A DNA stretch of 64,000 nucleotides. Source: Paraburkholderia sp. LEh10. Its GTDB lineage: Bacteria; Pseudomonadota; Gammaproteobacteria; Burkholderiales; Burkholderiaceae. Positions 53,382 through 62,631 of this stretch are shown here, one piece after another. The stretch covers positions 1-64,000 of the forward strand of contig NZ_JAGIPX010000042.1 of the NCBI RefSeq assembly GCF_017814945.1, written 5' to 3'. Under the pieces are notes generated by a model that saw only the letters and a list, made by a program, of their open reading frames with translations, had not been told where the DNA came from and ran no database searches. Position numbers and translations under genes: made by a program. The first letter of the stretch is position 1. Every line of letters begins with the position of its first letter.

Positions 53382-53830
53382 TGGGCGCGTCAGAAGACTC
53401 GATCCGCGAGGAATTGATCGGCGAAGTGCTGGGCCAGCTGTCGCAGCTGCGTCGCGACGTGAAAGATCTCACCCAGCTGCTGCAGGTGAGCGGTAAACAG
53501 TTCAAGGATGACGGCGAACTGACGCTGCTGCGCTTCACGTCGCGCTACGAGCAGTTCCTCAAGGACTTCAACGCATCAACCACGGGCGTGCTCGCCGAGG
53601 CAGGTCATTTTGCGGAGGCGCGCGACCAGCTGATCGGCGAGCTTGCGTTGCGCGAATACGATGCGGCAAGCGCTCGGGTGCGTGGTGAGTTGCGTGAAGT
53701 GCTGCACGAAGAGGGTTGCCGCCGCGTTATTGGCCGCCTCGAGCTTGCAACATGGGTCGTCTTTGCAGCGCTTGCCTCGGCGGTCCTCTCTGTCGGTGCG
53801 GTCGTGGTGCTGCATCTGGTGCGGGCATAG
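53381..53830 (+). CDS. StbC-like membrane protein
   Basis: A 149-residue protein, helical, with one C-terminal membrane helix (WVVFAALASAVLSVGAVVVLHL, ~125-146) and an acidic N-terminal helix. It overlaps stbB. It is in the position of stbC, but the sequence similarity is not certain. Probable partner of StbB at the membrane. Confidence 0.6.
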   Translation: MGASEDSIREELIGEVLGQLSQLRRDVKDLTQLLQVSGKQFKDDGELTLLRFTSRYEQFLKDFNASTTGVLAEAGHFAEARDQLIGELALREYDAASARVRGELREVLHEEGCRRVIGRLELATWVVFAALASAVLSVGAVVVLHLVRA

Positions 53831-53840
53831 GAGTTGTTCC

Positions 53841-54167
53841 ATGCAATCCAGAAGATTTTTTGTGGTCGTGGTAGCGATGTGCGCTGTGCTAACAGGCGGC
53901 ACAACGGCGCGGGCCGACGACGACAATCAGAACGCATGTGGAGCCGTGCTCTGCCTTGCTGGACTGATGCTGGGCGGCAATGGCGGCGGAGAGTGCAGCC
54001 AGTACGAGGCGGACTACTTTTCGATTGTGCGCTACCACCACGGCCACTTCGACCTGAGCGGTACGTCCAACGCGCGCGGAAATTTCCTGAATCAGTGTCA
54101 CTCTGTCGGCAGCGATCAGAAAAGCGCGGTCAACTCGAAGTACGGTGGTGTCGAGAACGGGCCGTGA
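53841..54167 (+). CDS. trbM: TrbM-like exported protein
   Basis: A 108-residue protein from the ATG at 53841. The signal peptide ends at TTARADDD (residue ~27). The mature part contains the TrbM core CGAVLCLAGLMLGGNGGGECSQY with its paired cysteines, then a Cys near NFLNQCHSVG. TrbM/KikA proteins are periplasmic and linked to conjugation and host killing functions. It is the last gene of the transfer operon. Confidence 0.8.
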   Translation: MQSRRFFVVVVAMCAVLTGGTTARADDDNQNACGAVLCLAGLMLGGNGGGECSQYEADYFSIVRYHHGHFDLSGTSNARGNFLNQCHSVGSDQKSAVNSKYGGVENGP

Positions 54168-54249
54168 GGGATATCGTGGATCGCGCCACCTGCATTCGTC
54201 GATGCGGGATCGGCAAGACGCAGGTCCGAGGCGACACGGAGCATATCGA

Positions 54250-54606
54250 CTATGACTCGTACCACCATGTACTTAGCCTGGCTGCACAAACGTCGTAAAT
54301 GCCGCGCACGATCGGTGACTGTTGATCGAGTCGCCAGTTCTTCGAAAACAGCTTCGATATCTCGTCCGGGTTACGGAGCAGGTCGATAGCCCATATGGAC
54401 GCCGCGAGCTGCATCGAGGCGCGGGAGAGTCGCACGCCTTCGAGCCAGCCCGGCGAAACGCCGTTGGCCTGCGACCAAATTCTTTTCGATTCGACAAGGT
54501 GATCGGTTCGGAGCCAGTCACCGGTTCGCGCGCGGGCGATCAGCTGCGCGACGACAAGGTGGCAGAGCAGATCCGTCCATCGCTCATCATCGAGATGGTT
54601 CGTCAT
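54250..54606 (-). CDS. Hypothetical 118-aa protein
   Basis: A frame from the ATG at 54606 with a GGGGG-type site. The product is helical and Trp-rich (MTNHLDDERWTDLLCHLVVAQLIARARTGDWL ...), with no recognised domain. It is on the opposite strand from the transfer operon and points toward trbM. Confidence 0.5.
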   Translation of the reverse strand: MTNHLDDERWTDLLCHLVVAQLIARARTGDWLRTDHLVESKRIWSQANGVSPGWLEGVRLSRASMQLAASIWAIDLLRNPDEISKLFSKNWRLDQQSPIVRGIYDVCAARLSTWWYES

Positions 54607-54681
54607 AATCTTGCCCCCGACTACGGCAAGGACGCCCATCAGCTTGCGGTTGCTTTACGCCGGCAGTATCGGAGGGTAATG

Positions 54682-55360
54682 TCATGCATAGCTACCGTCG
54701 AAATGTGCCAGCCAGGACAGCAGCGTGGTCTCGTTGCCCATTTTCAGTTCGCCTGTTATCTTGTCAAGCAGATGATTGCGCCGGTCGAAATATTCGCCCG
54801 CTCCGCGCAGGGTAGGCTTGAGTTGCAGTTCCTCAAGGAACCCGTCGGGCGCGTGTTTAAGATAGACCTCGAGGTTCGCGCGCAGGAGTCGTGCACTGCT
54901 GATCCTGCGTGCGCTGTGGACCACGTCGTTTCGCGCCTGATAGATACGCCGAATATGCCATTTGAGTCGTTCCGCGTGCCGGTTGAGGGTCTTCGATAAC
55001 TCAACGGGACTGGACAGACTGCTGTTTGACGTTCGTCGTGCGCGAGTAACCCATTGCCTTGTTTGCAATGCTGGCGATGATTGAGTCGAACGTCTCGTTG
55101 GGTGTACCGCCAACGATGATAGGGCGATTGTCGGCGCTCCGGTACTGGTACGCGGCTGTCGCACCGAGCGAGCTCTTGCCCACGCCCCGGTCGCCGTGGA
55201 TGAACACATTGCGCCCGGGTGCGCACAGCGCACGGTCAATCGCCTCGAGCTCGCGCTCACGGCCCTTTAGCATCTCGGGCGTACGCACTGGCTGCGCGGC
55301 TGAGAGCGCAACTTTGAGTTTTTCACGCAAACGGGCCTTGTCGTAGCCGGCAATTGTCAT
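54682..55360 (-). pseudogene. AAA/STAND-type ATPase with HEPN-like end, internally deleted
   Basis: The frame 55360-55001 (119 residues) gives an N-terminal GRERELEAIDRALCAPGRNVFIHGDRGVGKSS, i.e. Walker A GDRGVGKSS, and then runs out. A second frame (from ~55030 down to 54682) gives a helical tail with IYQARNDVVHSARR, an R-x4-H HEPN-like motif. The central ATPase parts (Walker B, sensor) are missing and the frames differ, so a deletion with a frameshift joined the two ends. Remnant of an AAA-HEPN defence-type gene. Confidence 0.6.
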
Positions 55361-55496
55361 GAGGGGCGCCCTGTCTCAGTATGATGATTTGCATCGTACC
55401 GCATACTGAAATGCCCGCCGCTATAAAATGCGGACCTCGAGAAAATTGCGGCTTGGTGCGAGCAGCGAACGTATGCGACGAAGAATCTTTCGCGAC

Positions 55497-56465
55497 TCAG
55501 CCTGCTTGGCGCACCTCGGACAAGAGCCATTTGCTCAACTTTGAAACCGCGTCGCCTGTTGGCACGTCGTCGCGAATGCAAAGGTAATAATCCAGGCCGA
55601 TGTCGAGCGTCAGATCGAGCGGCGCGACCAGTACGCCGTCCGCCAGCTCTCGTTCAATGATCTTCGCGCGCATAAGTCCAAACCCGAGCTCCGCCCGTAC
55701 CGCTGCCAGTGTCAATTGGCCGTCTTCGAGCAGCGGGCCCGTCAGTCGATCAGTTCGTACGCCCGCATGCGCGAACCACGCGGCCCATCGCGCTCGGTTC
55801 CCGTCATGCACTAAAGGCGCCTGAGCGATGTCGCGGGCATGACGGAACGGACCGTACCGTCGCGCGAAAGCCGGTGTGCATGCGGGCACCAGCACGCCGG
55901 AGAGCAAACGGGTGGCCTGGTACCCGGGCCAGCGTCCCGTGCCCATGCGAATCGATAGGTCTGTCGAATCGCTCGGGTAACTGCCGTGCATCGAATAGAC
56001 GACGCTGATACCTATATCCCGATGCGCATCTGTAAAACGACCTATTCGCGGCAACAGCCAGTTGCTTCCAAAAATGCCGGTCACCCCGATAGTCAACTGG
56101 GTCAGCATTGACCGCTCCTGCGCTTGACGGGTAGCCGTCCGCAGAACGGTGAATGCACTGTGAATCGACCGGTAATAATCGCGACCCTCGTCGGTAAGGT
56201 ATAGGGCGCGGCCCTTGCGCACAGTTAGCGCAGTCTGCACGTGGGTCTCTAGCACATGTAGCTGATGACTCACCGCCGACGGCGTGACATTTAGCTCGGC
56301 CGCAGCACCCGCGATCGAACCATGCTCGGCAAAGGCCTCGAAGGCCCGAATGGCGCGCAACGGCGGCTCCGTATCGTTCGATTCAAGTTCCATGGATTCA
56401 GTGTGCTGCAGCAGCACAGAAAGAGGTTCGCAATGAACTGATGACTGTGCGAGAAGCTGCGTCAT
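55497..56465 (-). CDS. LysR-family regulator (GcvA-like)
   Basis: Up to 322 residues. An N-terminal winged HTH (RAIRAFEAFAEHGSIAGAAAELNVTPSAVSHQLHVLE) is followed by the substrate-binding domain. The start is uncertain: an ATG at 56465 is 8 nt from the intron edge, while the ATG at 56393 is where LysR proteins of this class usually begin. Neither has a good ribosome site. It probably regulates the transporter operon on the other side of the intron, which would be divergent in the ancestral arrangement. Confidence 0.85.
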   Translation of the reverse strand: MTQLLAQSSVHCEPLSVLLQHTESMELESNDTEPPLRAIRAFEAFAEHGSIAGAAAELNVTPSAVSHQLHVLETHVQTALTVRKGRALYLTDEGRDYYRSIHSAFTVLRTATRQAQERSMLTQLTIGVTGIFGSNWLLPRIGRFTDAHRDIGISVVYSMHGSYPSDSTDLSIRMGTGRWPGYQATRLLSGVLVPACTPAFARRYGPFRHARDIAQAPLVHDGNRARWAAWFAHAGVRTDRLTGPLLEDGQLTLAAVRAELGFGLMRAKIIERELADGVLVAPLDLTLDIGLDYYLCIRDDVPTGDAVSKLSKWLLSEVRQAG

Positions 56466-56953
56466 AGATGAGGGTGGGCCCCTCGAGATCGGCTTTCAGG
56501 AGCAGGTCTCAAACCACTCCAAGCTGCTGCGGTAAAGAGCCGTGGTGGTGAGCGTTGGCAGAAAAGCGCGAGGACACTCGTGCAGGTGTGCATCCGAGAG
56601 ACGAACGAAAGTGAACCCTCGAGGACGCGTCGTTAAGAACCAAGTGTCGTCGAAACCAGGGGCGTGAATCCCTCCTGGGATGAGTCCGTTCGGGTGCCTG
56701 ATGACTGAACGGATGACGACCGGCGTAGAGGGGGCGTGAAGCGGATGCAGGCTATGACGCGGAACTGCAGGAACCAGTCGCTTCGATGTCAAGGGAGAAG
56801 CCCAAGCGGCGACAACCGCAAGGCGAGAGTACCGATGCGAAGCACTGGGGCGGACCGATCCGTACGAGCGATGAAGGTCCGTAACGGGACCGGAGCAAAG
56901 GGATCGGGTCAGGCGGTCATGCGAGAACCACAACTGGCAACAGGAGGATGGTG

Positions 56954-58207
56954 ATGCGCACGACCAGCAAGCCGTTCAATATCGGCAAGAAGTTAGTGTA
57001 CGAAGCCTACAAGGCGGTCAAGGCCAATGGTGGTGCCGCCGGGGTGGATGGTCAGACGATCGAGCAATTCGAAGACGACCTGAAGGGCAACCTCTACAGG
57101 ATCTGGAATCGGATGAGCTCGGGCAGCTACTTTCCTCCGCCGGTGCGCGCTGTCTCCATTCCCAAGAAGTCTGGAGGCCAGAGGACTTTAGGGGTGCCCA
57201 CCGTAGCGGATCGCGTGGCACAGATGGTGGTCAAGCAGGTGATTGAGCCGGACCTGGATGCGGTCTTCCTGGCAGACTCCTATGGCTATCGGCCCGGGAA
57301 GTCAGCCCTCGACGCTGTCGGGATAACGCGCGAGCGTTGCTGGAAATACGACTGGATTCTTGAGTTCGATATCAAGGGCCTGTTCGACAACATCGACCAC
57401 GAACTCTTGCTGCGGGCCGTGCGCAGACACGTGACGTGCCCATGGGCGTTGTTGTACATCGAGAGATGGCTGACGGCGCCGATGAGGGATGAGAAGGGTG
57501 TTCAGATCGAGCGAACCCGCGGTACCCCGCAAGGGGGTGTGGTCAGCCCGATCCTCGCGAACACCTTTCTTCATTACGCGTTTGATCTGTGGATGACGCG
57601 GACACATCCCGACCTCCCGTGGTGTCGGTATGCTGATGACGGGCTGGTGCACTGCCGTAGCGAGCATGAGGCGCAAGTCCTGAAGGACGAGCTTCAGGCC
57701 CGCCTGGCGGCGTGCGGCCTGGAAATGCATCCGACGAAAACCAAGATCGTCTACTGCAAAGACGGGAAGCGCCAGCTTACGTATCCGACTGTCAAGTTCG
57801 ACTTCCTTGGGTACTGCTTTCGGCCCCGTCTGGTTCGTCGGCATCGGGACAACACTATGTTCTGCGGCTTCAACCCCGCAGTCAGTGTCTCGGCTCTGAA
57901 GGCCATGCGGTCCGCGATTCGGGACTTGAACCTTCGCAGGCAAACCCAGTTGTCGTTGCAAGATCTCGCCCGGCAGCTCAATCCGCTTCTTCGTGGGTGG
58001 ATTGACTACTACGGGCGGTTCGCGCCATCGGCACTGGCCCCTCTGCTGCGCTACGTCAATCAGACGTTGCTGGCTTGGGCGATGCGCAAGTTCAAGCGCT
58101 TCAAGGCTCACAAGATTCGGGCGAGCCAGTTTCTTCAGCAGCTTGCTGCTGGGCGTCCGGACCTCTTCGTGCACTGGCGACGCGGTATGGTCGGTACGTT
58201 TGCCTGA
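56954..58207 (+). CDS. ltrA: Group II intron reverse transcriptase/maturase
   Basis: A 417-residue protein; the ATG at 56954 is preferred because AGGAGG ends 6 nt before it. The RT palm has the SIPKKSGGQRTLGVP motif, EFDIKGLFDNIDH and the active-site YADD (~226-229), then the X/maturase domain (FLGYCFRPRL ... LNPLLRGWIDYYGRF). No HNH endonuclease domain is present. It splices and reverse-transcribes the intron RNA. Confidence 0.9.
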   Translation: MRTTSKPFNIGKKLVYEAYKAVKANGGAAGVDGQTIEQFEDDLKGNLYRIWNRMSSGSYFPPPVRAVSIPKKSGGQRTLGVPTVADRVAQMVVKQVIEPDLDAVFLADSYGYRPGKSALDAVGITRERCWKYDWILEFDIKGLFDNIDHELLLRAVRRHVTCPWALLYIERWLTAPMRDEKGVQIERTRGTPQGGVVSPILANTFLHYAFDLWMTRTHPDLPWCRYADDGLVHCRSEHEAQVLKDELQARLAACGLEMHPTKTKIVYCKDGKRQLTYPTVKFDFLGYCFRPRLVRRHRDNTMFCGFNPAVSVSALKAMRSAIRDLNLRRQTQLSLQDLARQLNPLLRGWIDYYGRFAPSALAPLLRYVNQTLLAWAMRKFKRFKAHKIRASQFLQQLAAGRPDLFVHWRRGMVGTFA

Positions 58208-58210
58208 TCG

Positions 58211-58244
58211 GAGCGGTGTGAGTCGAGAGGCTCATGCACCGTTC
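58211..58244 (+). ncRNA. Group II intron domain V
   Basis: A 34-nt hairpin GAGCGGTGTGAG ... CTCATGCACCGTTC begins 3 nt after the maturase stop, with the catalytic AGC at its start and the expected bulge and loop sizes. The pattern matches bacterial domain V closely. Confidence 0.85.
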
Positions 58245-58528
58245 TACGAGAGCCTGGGGGTGCGACTCCTCCGGGCTACTCTCCAAAAAAAATTCAACTG
58301 TTGATTTTGGCCTCAGTCCAGCGGCCTCGTTGATAGGTAATCTTAGCTCTGTAAACGAGCATCCGAGCAATTTTTCGGCGGCATCAATTGAATTCAATGC
58401 AACTGAGCGCGGGATGCAGCGAAGCTCGCCTTGAGCTGATCGTCGAGGCGGTGACGGCCGCGCCGCGGGAAGACAAGTCATCGCGCCGGTGCGTATTGGC
58501 ACAAATTAGAATCTTTTGGAGGCACTTA

Positions 58529-59674
58529 ATGATGGTCGCTCAGCCCCCTGCGGATACGCTGGTCCAGCTACGGTCAGCGGCGCAATCGCCCGGAACGTCG
58601 AGTCAAGGGGTCCGCCTCTGCGGGATCTCAAAGTTTTATGAGAATTTTCCCGCCCTCAAGAACGTCTCCATTGACATCGCCCCTGGGGAGTTTCTTACCC
58701 TCCTGGGACCCAGTGGATCAGGGAAGACGACCACGATGATGGCGATCGCCGGATTCACGGATGTGACGTCGGGGGAGGTGTACATCGAAGGGCGCCGTGT
58801 CGACATGTTGCCGCCGCATAAGCGCAATATCGGCGTTGTCTTTCAGCATCTCGCTCTGTTCCCACACCTGTCTGTCCAAGATAACCTCGCTTTTCCGCTG
58901 CGCATGCGGGGAGTGAAGGAAGCCGCGATTGCTGCGAAGGTCCACAGTGCGCTCGAACTTGTGCACCTCTCTGCATTCGCCGACCGCCTCCCGAATCAGT
59001 TAAGCGGCGGTCAGCAGCAACGTGTCGCGTTAGCACGCGCGATTATTTTCGATCCACCAGTTCTTCTTCTTGACGAGCCACTAAGCGCCCTTGATCGGAA
59101 GCTTCGAGAGAGCATGCAAAACGAACTGAAGAACCTGCAGCGAAAACTCGGCGTGACGACTGTAATGGTGACCCACGACCAGGAAGAGGCGCTGGCAGTG
59201 TCGGATCGCATTGCGGTAATGAACAACGGCGAAGTCGTGCAACTGGACACGCCGGAGATGCTTTACGAAAAACCCAACTCTCTGTTTGTCGCGGACTTCA
59301 TTGGCCATTCCACGAAGCTGGAAGGCGTCGTCACATCGCTTACGCAAACAGGATGTCGTGTCAGGACGAAGGGGGGCATGGAATTGTCGGGGCAACCTAC
59401 AGATGCACCGGTCGGTTCCGCCGTTTCGGTCGTTATCCGCCCGGAGAGGTTCGCTTTCGACGCCGCAGCCCGTGACGACAATCATGCGTTTGGCCAGATT
59501 GTCGAGTCTACCTATGCAGGCGATGCCGTCACCTACGGCATCAAGACCGAGAGTTCAGAAACGCTCATGGTGAAGCTGAACAATCTAAAAAACACGCGAC
59601 ATCCGGTTATGGGCGATCGCACTCAAGTTTCGTGGAAAGTGACGGACACCATGGTGTTCGCGACCAACCGCTAA
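58529..59674 (+). CDS. ABC transporter ATPase, polyamine/spermidine-type
   Basis: A 381-residue PotA-like ATPase from the ATG at 58529 (GGAGG 6 nt before). Walker A GPSGSGKT (60-67), Q-loop near 106, signature LSGGQQQR (158-165) and Walker B VLLLDEP (178-184) are all present, and a TOBE-type C-terminal domain follows. The ATPase is complete. It is the first gene of a transporter operon and should work with the binding protein and fused permease downstream. Confidence 0.9.
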   Translation: MMVAQPPADTLVQLRSAAQSPGTSSQGVRLCGISKFYENFPALKNVSIDIAPGEFLTLLGPSGSGKTTTMMAIAGFTDVTSGEVYIEGRRVDMLPPHKRNIGVVFQHLALFPHLSVQDNLAFPLRMRGVKEAAIAAKVHSALELVHLSAFADRLPNQLSGGQQQRVALARAIIFDPPVLLLDEPLSALDRKLRESMQNELKNLQRKLGVTTVMVTHDQEEALAVSDRIAVMNNGEVVQLDTPEMLYEKPNSLFVADFIGHSTKLEGVVTSLTQTGCRVRTKGGMELSGQPTDAPVGSAVSVVIRPERFAFDAAARDDNHAFGQIVESTYAGDAVTYGIKTESSETLMVKLNNLKNTRHPVMGDRTQVSWKVTDTMVFATNR

Positions 59675-59719
59675 TAAAAGCAGACCGCCGCGGTCAGGCG
59701 TTCAAATGGAGACTCGAAA

Positions 59720-60796
59720 ATGAATCGACGTGAATTTATAGCGGGATGTGCGGTCGCGCCGCTGGCAGTGGGCCTTGGTAGTAGCCAGGCTTTTGCAAAG
59801 GACGCTGGCACCGTCACTGTCGCCTCATGGGGCGGCACGTTCCAGGACGCCCAGCGCGAAGCCTTATTCAAGCCCTTCGAAAAGCAAACCGGGATCAAAG
59901 TGATCGAGGCGACGGGCCCGAGCCTGGCTAAGGTCCGTGCAATGGTGATGAGCGGATCTGTTGACTGGGACGTAATTGAGGCGGTGCCCGGTGACATGCT
60001 CACGATGTCGGAGTCGAATCTGCTGGAGAAGATCGACTACAGCGCACTGAACAAAGAAGTGATGAGCGAGCTTCTTCCGGGCTCCATGCACCCGTACGGT
60101 GTAGCGACGATCAGCTACTCCTATGTCATCGCGTATAGCACGAAGAAATTCACCAAGGAGCATCACCCACGTTCCTGGGCAGAGGTTTGGGATGCAAAGA
60201 CCTTCCCAGGTTCACGCATCCTCCCCGCAGGCAGCTACGTCGTCCGTCCGAACGAACTTGCGCTTCTCGCCGACGGCGTGTCTCCCGACAAACTCTACCC
60301 GCTCGATCTTGAACGGTCGTATCGCAGCCTGTCGAGAATTCGGCCCTCGGTGCTGAAGTGGGCGACCAGTGGCACTATGGTCCCTCAATCGCTCGTCAGC
60401 GGCGAAGCCGATATCGGCTTCGCATCACAGGGCAGAATCGTGCAACTGAAGGAGCAGGGTGCGCCAGTTGACTACGACTTCAATCAGGGTGAACTGACCG
60501 CGGACTACTGGACGATCCCGAAGGGCGCAAAGAACCGCGAGAACGCGCTCAAGTTCATCGAATTCGCTTCTCGAGCAGAGCCGCTAGCAGCACTCTGTCG
60601 CGCGGTCCCCTATGGGCCACCCAATCGACGCTCACTCGACTTGCTGCCGGCTGAGATCGCTCGCCAGCTTCCCACCCATCCCGACAATTTGAAGCTGCAA
60701 TTCAAGCTCAACGCGGAGTGGTGGGCCCAACGAAGCCAAGGCAGGACCAATCTTGAGCGCAACACCGACATGTGGAACAACTGGATTCGCCAGTAA
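59720..60796 (+). CDS. Periplasmic binding protein, PotD-like
   Basis: A 358-residue solute-binding protein. The signal region MNRREFIAGCAVAPLAVGLGSSQAFAKD is Tat-like in its RREF motif. The mature part begins TVTVASWGGTFQDAQREALFKPFEKQTGIKV, typical of PotD/F-type proteins. Substrate not known; polyamine or a related amine is likely from context. Confidence 0.9.
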   Translation: MNRREFIAGCAVAPLAVGLGSSQAFAKDAGTVTVASWGGTFQDAQREALFKPFEKQTGIKVIEATGPSLAKVRAMVMSGSVDWDVIEAVPGDMLTMSESNLLEKIDYSALNKEVMSELLPGSMHPYGVATISYSYVIAYSTKKFTKEHHPRSWAEVWDAKTFPGSRILPAGSYVVRPNELALLADGVSPDKLYPLDLERSYRSLSRIRPSVLKWATSGTMVPQSLVSGEADIGFASQGRIVQLKEQGAPVDYDFNQGELTADYWTIPKGAKNRENALKFIEFASRAEPLAALCRAVPYGPPNRRSLDLLPAEIARQLPTHPDNLKLQFKLNAEWWAQRSQGRTNLERNTDMWNNWIRQ

Positions 60797-60833
60797 TCCG
60801 CAGAGAACCGCAATTCCATAGGATCTGAAAGAC

Positions 60834-62588
60834 ATGTCGAGTTCCATCTCAGAAAAGGGCGTTTCGCAACCAACCATGCGGCTGTCGCCCAGCTGGCTTT
60901 TGGTGCCCGCAATTCTCGTTCTTGGCGTTGTTTACGGGTGGCCCCTCGTCCGGCTCCTCCGAATCAGCTTTGGACAGAACGATTGGACGATGGTGCACTA
61001 CGTCCGGGTGCTCTCCGACAGCTACAACGTGCTCGTGCTCTTTGAGACGTTTCGACTGTCTTTCTTCGTCGCACTGATCTGTCTTTTGGTCGGCTACCCG
61101 ATCGCTTACCTGATTTCTAGACTCAGCAAGCGTTGGAGCGTGATCGTCACTGCGCTTGTAGTTCTGCCACTGTGGACAAGCACACTTATCCGAAGCTTTG
61201 CGTGGATGGTTCTGCTCGGCCGTCATGGGGTAATCAATGACCTGTATCTCAACAGTGGACTCGGATCAACGCCCCTGAGCATCCTATACAACAGGTTTGC
61301 CGTCTATGTCGGAACGGTGCACATCATGTTGCCGCTGATGGTGTTCCCGTTGCTGTCGGCGATGAAGAAGGTCGACTGGCGACTCATCGATGCGGCGAAA
61401 AGCATGGGGGCAAGGCCCGCTGCTGCGTTTCTTTTGATTTTCGTCCCGCTGACAAAATCAGGCATGATCGCCGGCTTTCTACTGGTCTTCATCTTGACGC
61501 TGGGATTCTTCGTGACACCCGCATTGTTGGGTGGGCCGCACGATGTGACGTTCGTCATGTTGATCGAGCGCGCCGTGAATGAGCTTTCTGACTGGGAGGC
61601 TGCGTCGGCAATGTGCGTGATTCTCCTGCTCGCGACCTTCCTTCTTTATGGTCTGTACCGCCTCGTCGCGATGGTGAGTGCGAGGAGATATCGTAACGTT
61701 GGCCGCTCCCGATCGAACCTGCTGCGCGTCGCGACCCAGATCATGGGCCGTCTTCCCATCGCGTCGGCCTCTAACTGGCCTGCTAAGGCTCGGAAGCTGT
61801 CGAACCGGCCGGGAGCGGCTGCATGGATCACCGGAATTCTCATTGTCACGTTCCTCGTGCTTCCCATACTCATCATCCTCCCCATCAGCTTTTCGGCCTC
61901 GCCCTACCTCGACTTCCCACCGCCTAGCCTATCGCTACGATGGTACGAGAACTATTTCACACGTGCCGATTGGATCAAGCCAACGTTGACGAGCCTTCAA
62001 GTGGCTATCGCGGTGGCAGTAATCTCCACGCTGATTGGGAGCTTGGCCGCGATCGCGCTTGTGCGGGGTAAGTTCGCGGGAAAGGCTGTCATCACTGCCT
62101 TCCTTGTCTCGCCCTCAGTTGTTCCTACGTTGATAACCGCTGTCGCGATTTATTTTCAATTTGCGAAGTTGGGGCTTGTCGGGACGTTGACCGGACTTAC
62201 GTTGGCGCACACCGTAATCGCCGTACCGATCGTCCTCATCCTTGTGATGGCGTCGCTCAAAAGCGTTGACACTCGACCCGAGGTTGCAGCTCAAAGCCTC
62301 GGCGCCCACCCCATCGTCGCGTTCACCAAAGTCACGCTTCCTGCTATTCGGCCAGGCATCATATCGGCCTCGCTGTTCGCGTTCCTTACGTCGTTCGACG
62401 ACATCATCATCGCGCTTTTCGTGAGCAGCGATTCGGCGAAGACCTTGCCGATGCGTATGTGGGAAGGTATCCGCTTCGACCTTGATCCGACTATGGCAGC
62501 GGCTTCGTCCGCAATCATCATCTTGTCCATCGTTTTGCTTGCAATTGCGCGACGCGTCGCCCCGGGCGCTGGAGAGAAGGCAGGCTAG
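60834..62588 (+). CDS. Fused ABC permease (PotB-PotC type)
   Basis: A 584-residue protein with two permease domains in one chain. The first (~1-285) contains PLVRLLRISFGQND and the DAAKSMGARPAAAFLLIFVPLTKSG EAA loop. A linker (~285-320) follows, then a second domain (~315-584) with the equivalent loop AAQSLGAHPIVAFTKVTLPAIRPG. PotB and PotC are normally separate. The fused form replaces the two proteins. Confidence 0.9.
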   Translation: MSSSISEKGVSQPTMRLSPSWLLVPAILVLGVVYGWPLVRLLRISFGQNDWTMVHYVRVLSDSYNVLVLFETFRLSFFVALICLLVGYPIAYLISRLSKRWSVIVTALVVLPLWTSTLIRSFAWMVLLGRHGVINDLYLNSGLGSTPLSILYNRFAVYVGTVHIMLPLMVFPLLSAMKKVDWRLIDAAKSMGARPAAAFLLIFVPLTKSGMIAGFLLVFILTLGFFVTPALLGGPHDVTFVMLIERAVNELSDWEAASAMCVILLLATFLLYGLYRLVAMVSARRYRNVGRSRSNLLRVATQIMGRLPIASASNWPAKARKLSNRPGAAAWITGILIVTFLVLPILIILPISFSASPYLDFPPPSLSLRWYENYFTRADWIKPTLTSLQVAIAVAVISTLIGSLAAIALVRGKFAGKAVITAFLVSPSVVPTLITAVAIYFQFAKLGLVGTLTGLTLAHTVIAVPIVLILVMASLKSVDTRPEVAAQSLGAHPIVAFTKVTLPAIRPGIISASLFAFLTSFDDIIIALFVSSDSAKTLPMRMWEGIRFDLDPTMAAASSAIIILSIVLLAIARRVAPGAGEKAG

Positions 62589-62631
62589 AGCACCCATCAA
62601 TACCTTCAACCTACCTAGTTAAAGTGATCCA

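Larger units (their letters stand above)
56474..58279 (+). mobile_element. Group II intron with maturase
   Basis: A maturase gene (56954-58207) is followed by a 34-nt domain V (58211-58244) with the AGC triad, then a domain VI hairpin and a 3' end at about 58279 (..AC). The 5' end is placed at the GTGGG near 56474, ~480 nt before the maturase, but the exact edge and GTGYG match are approximate. The intron lies between the LysR gene and the transporter operon. Inserted after a hairpin or promoter region rather than in a gene. Confidence 0.75.
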
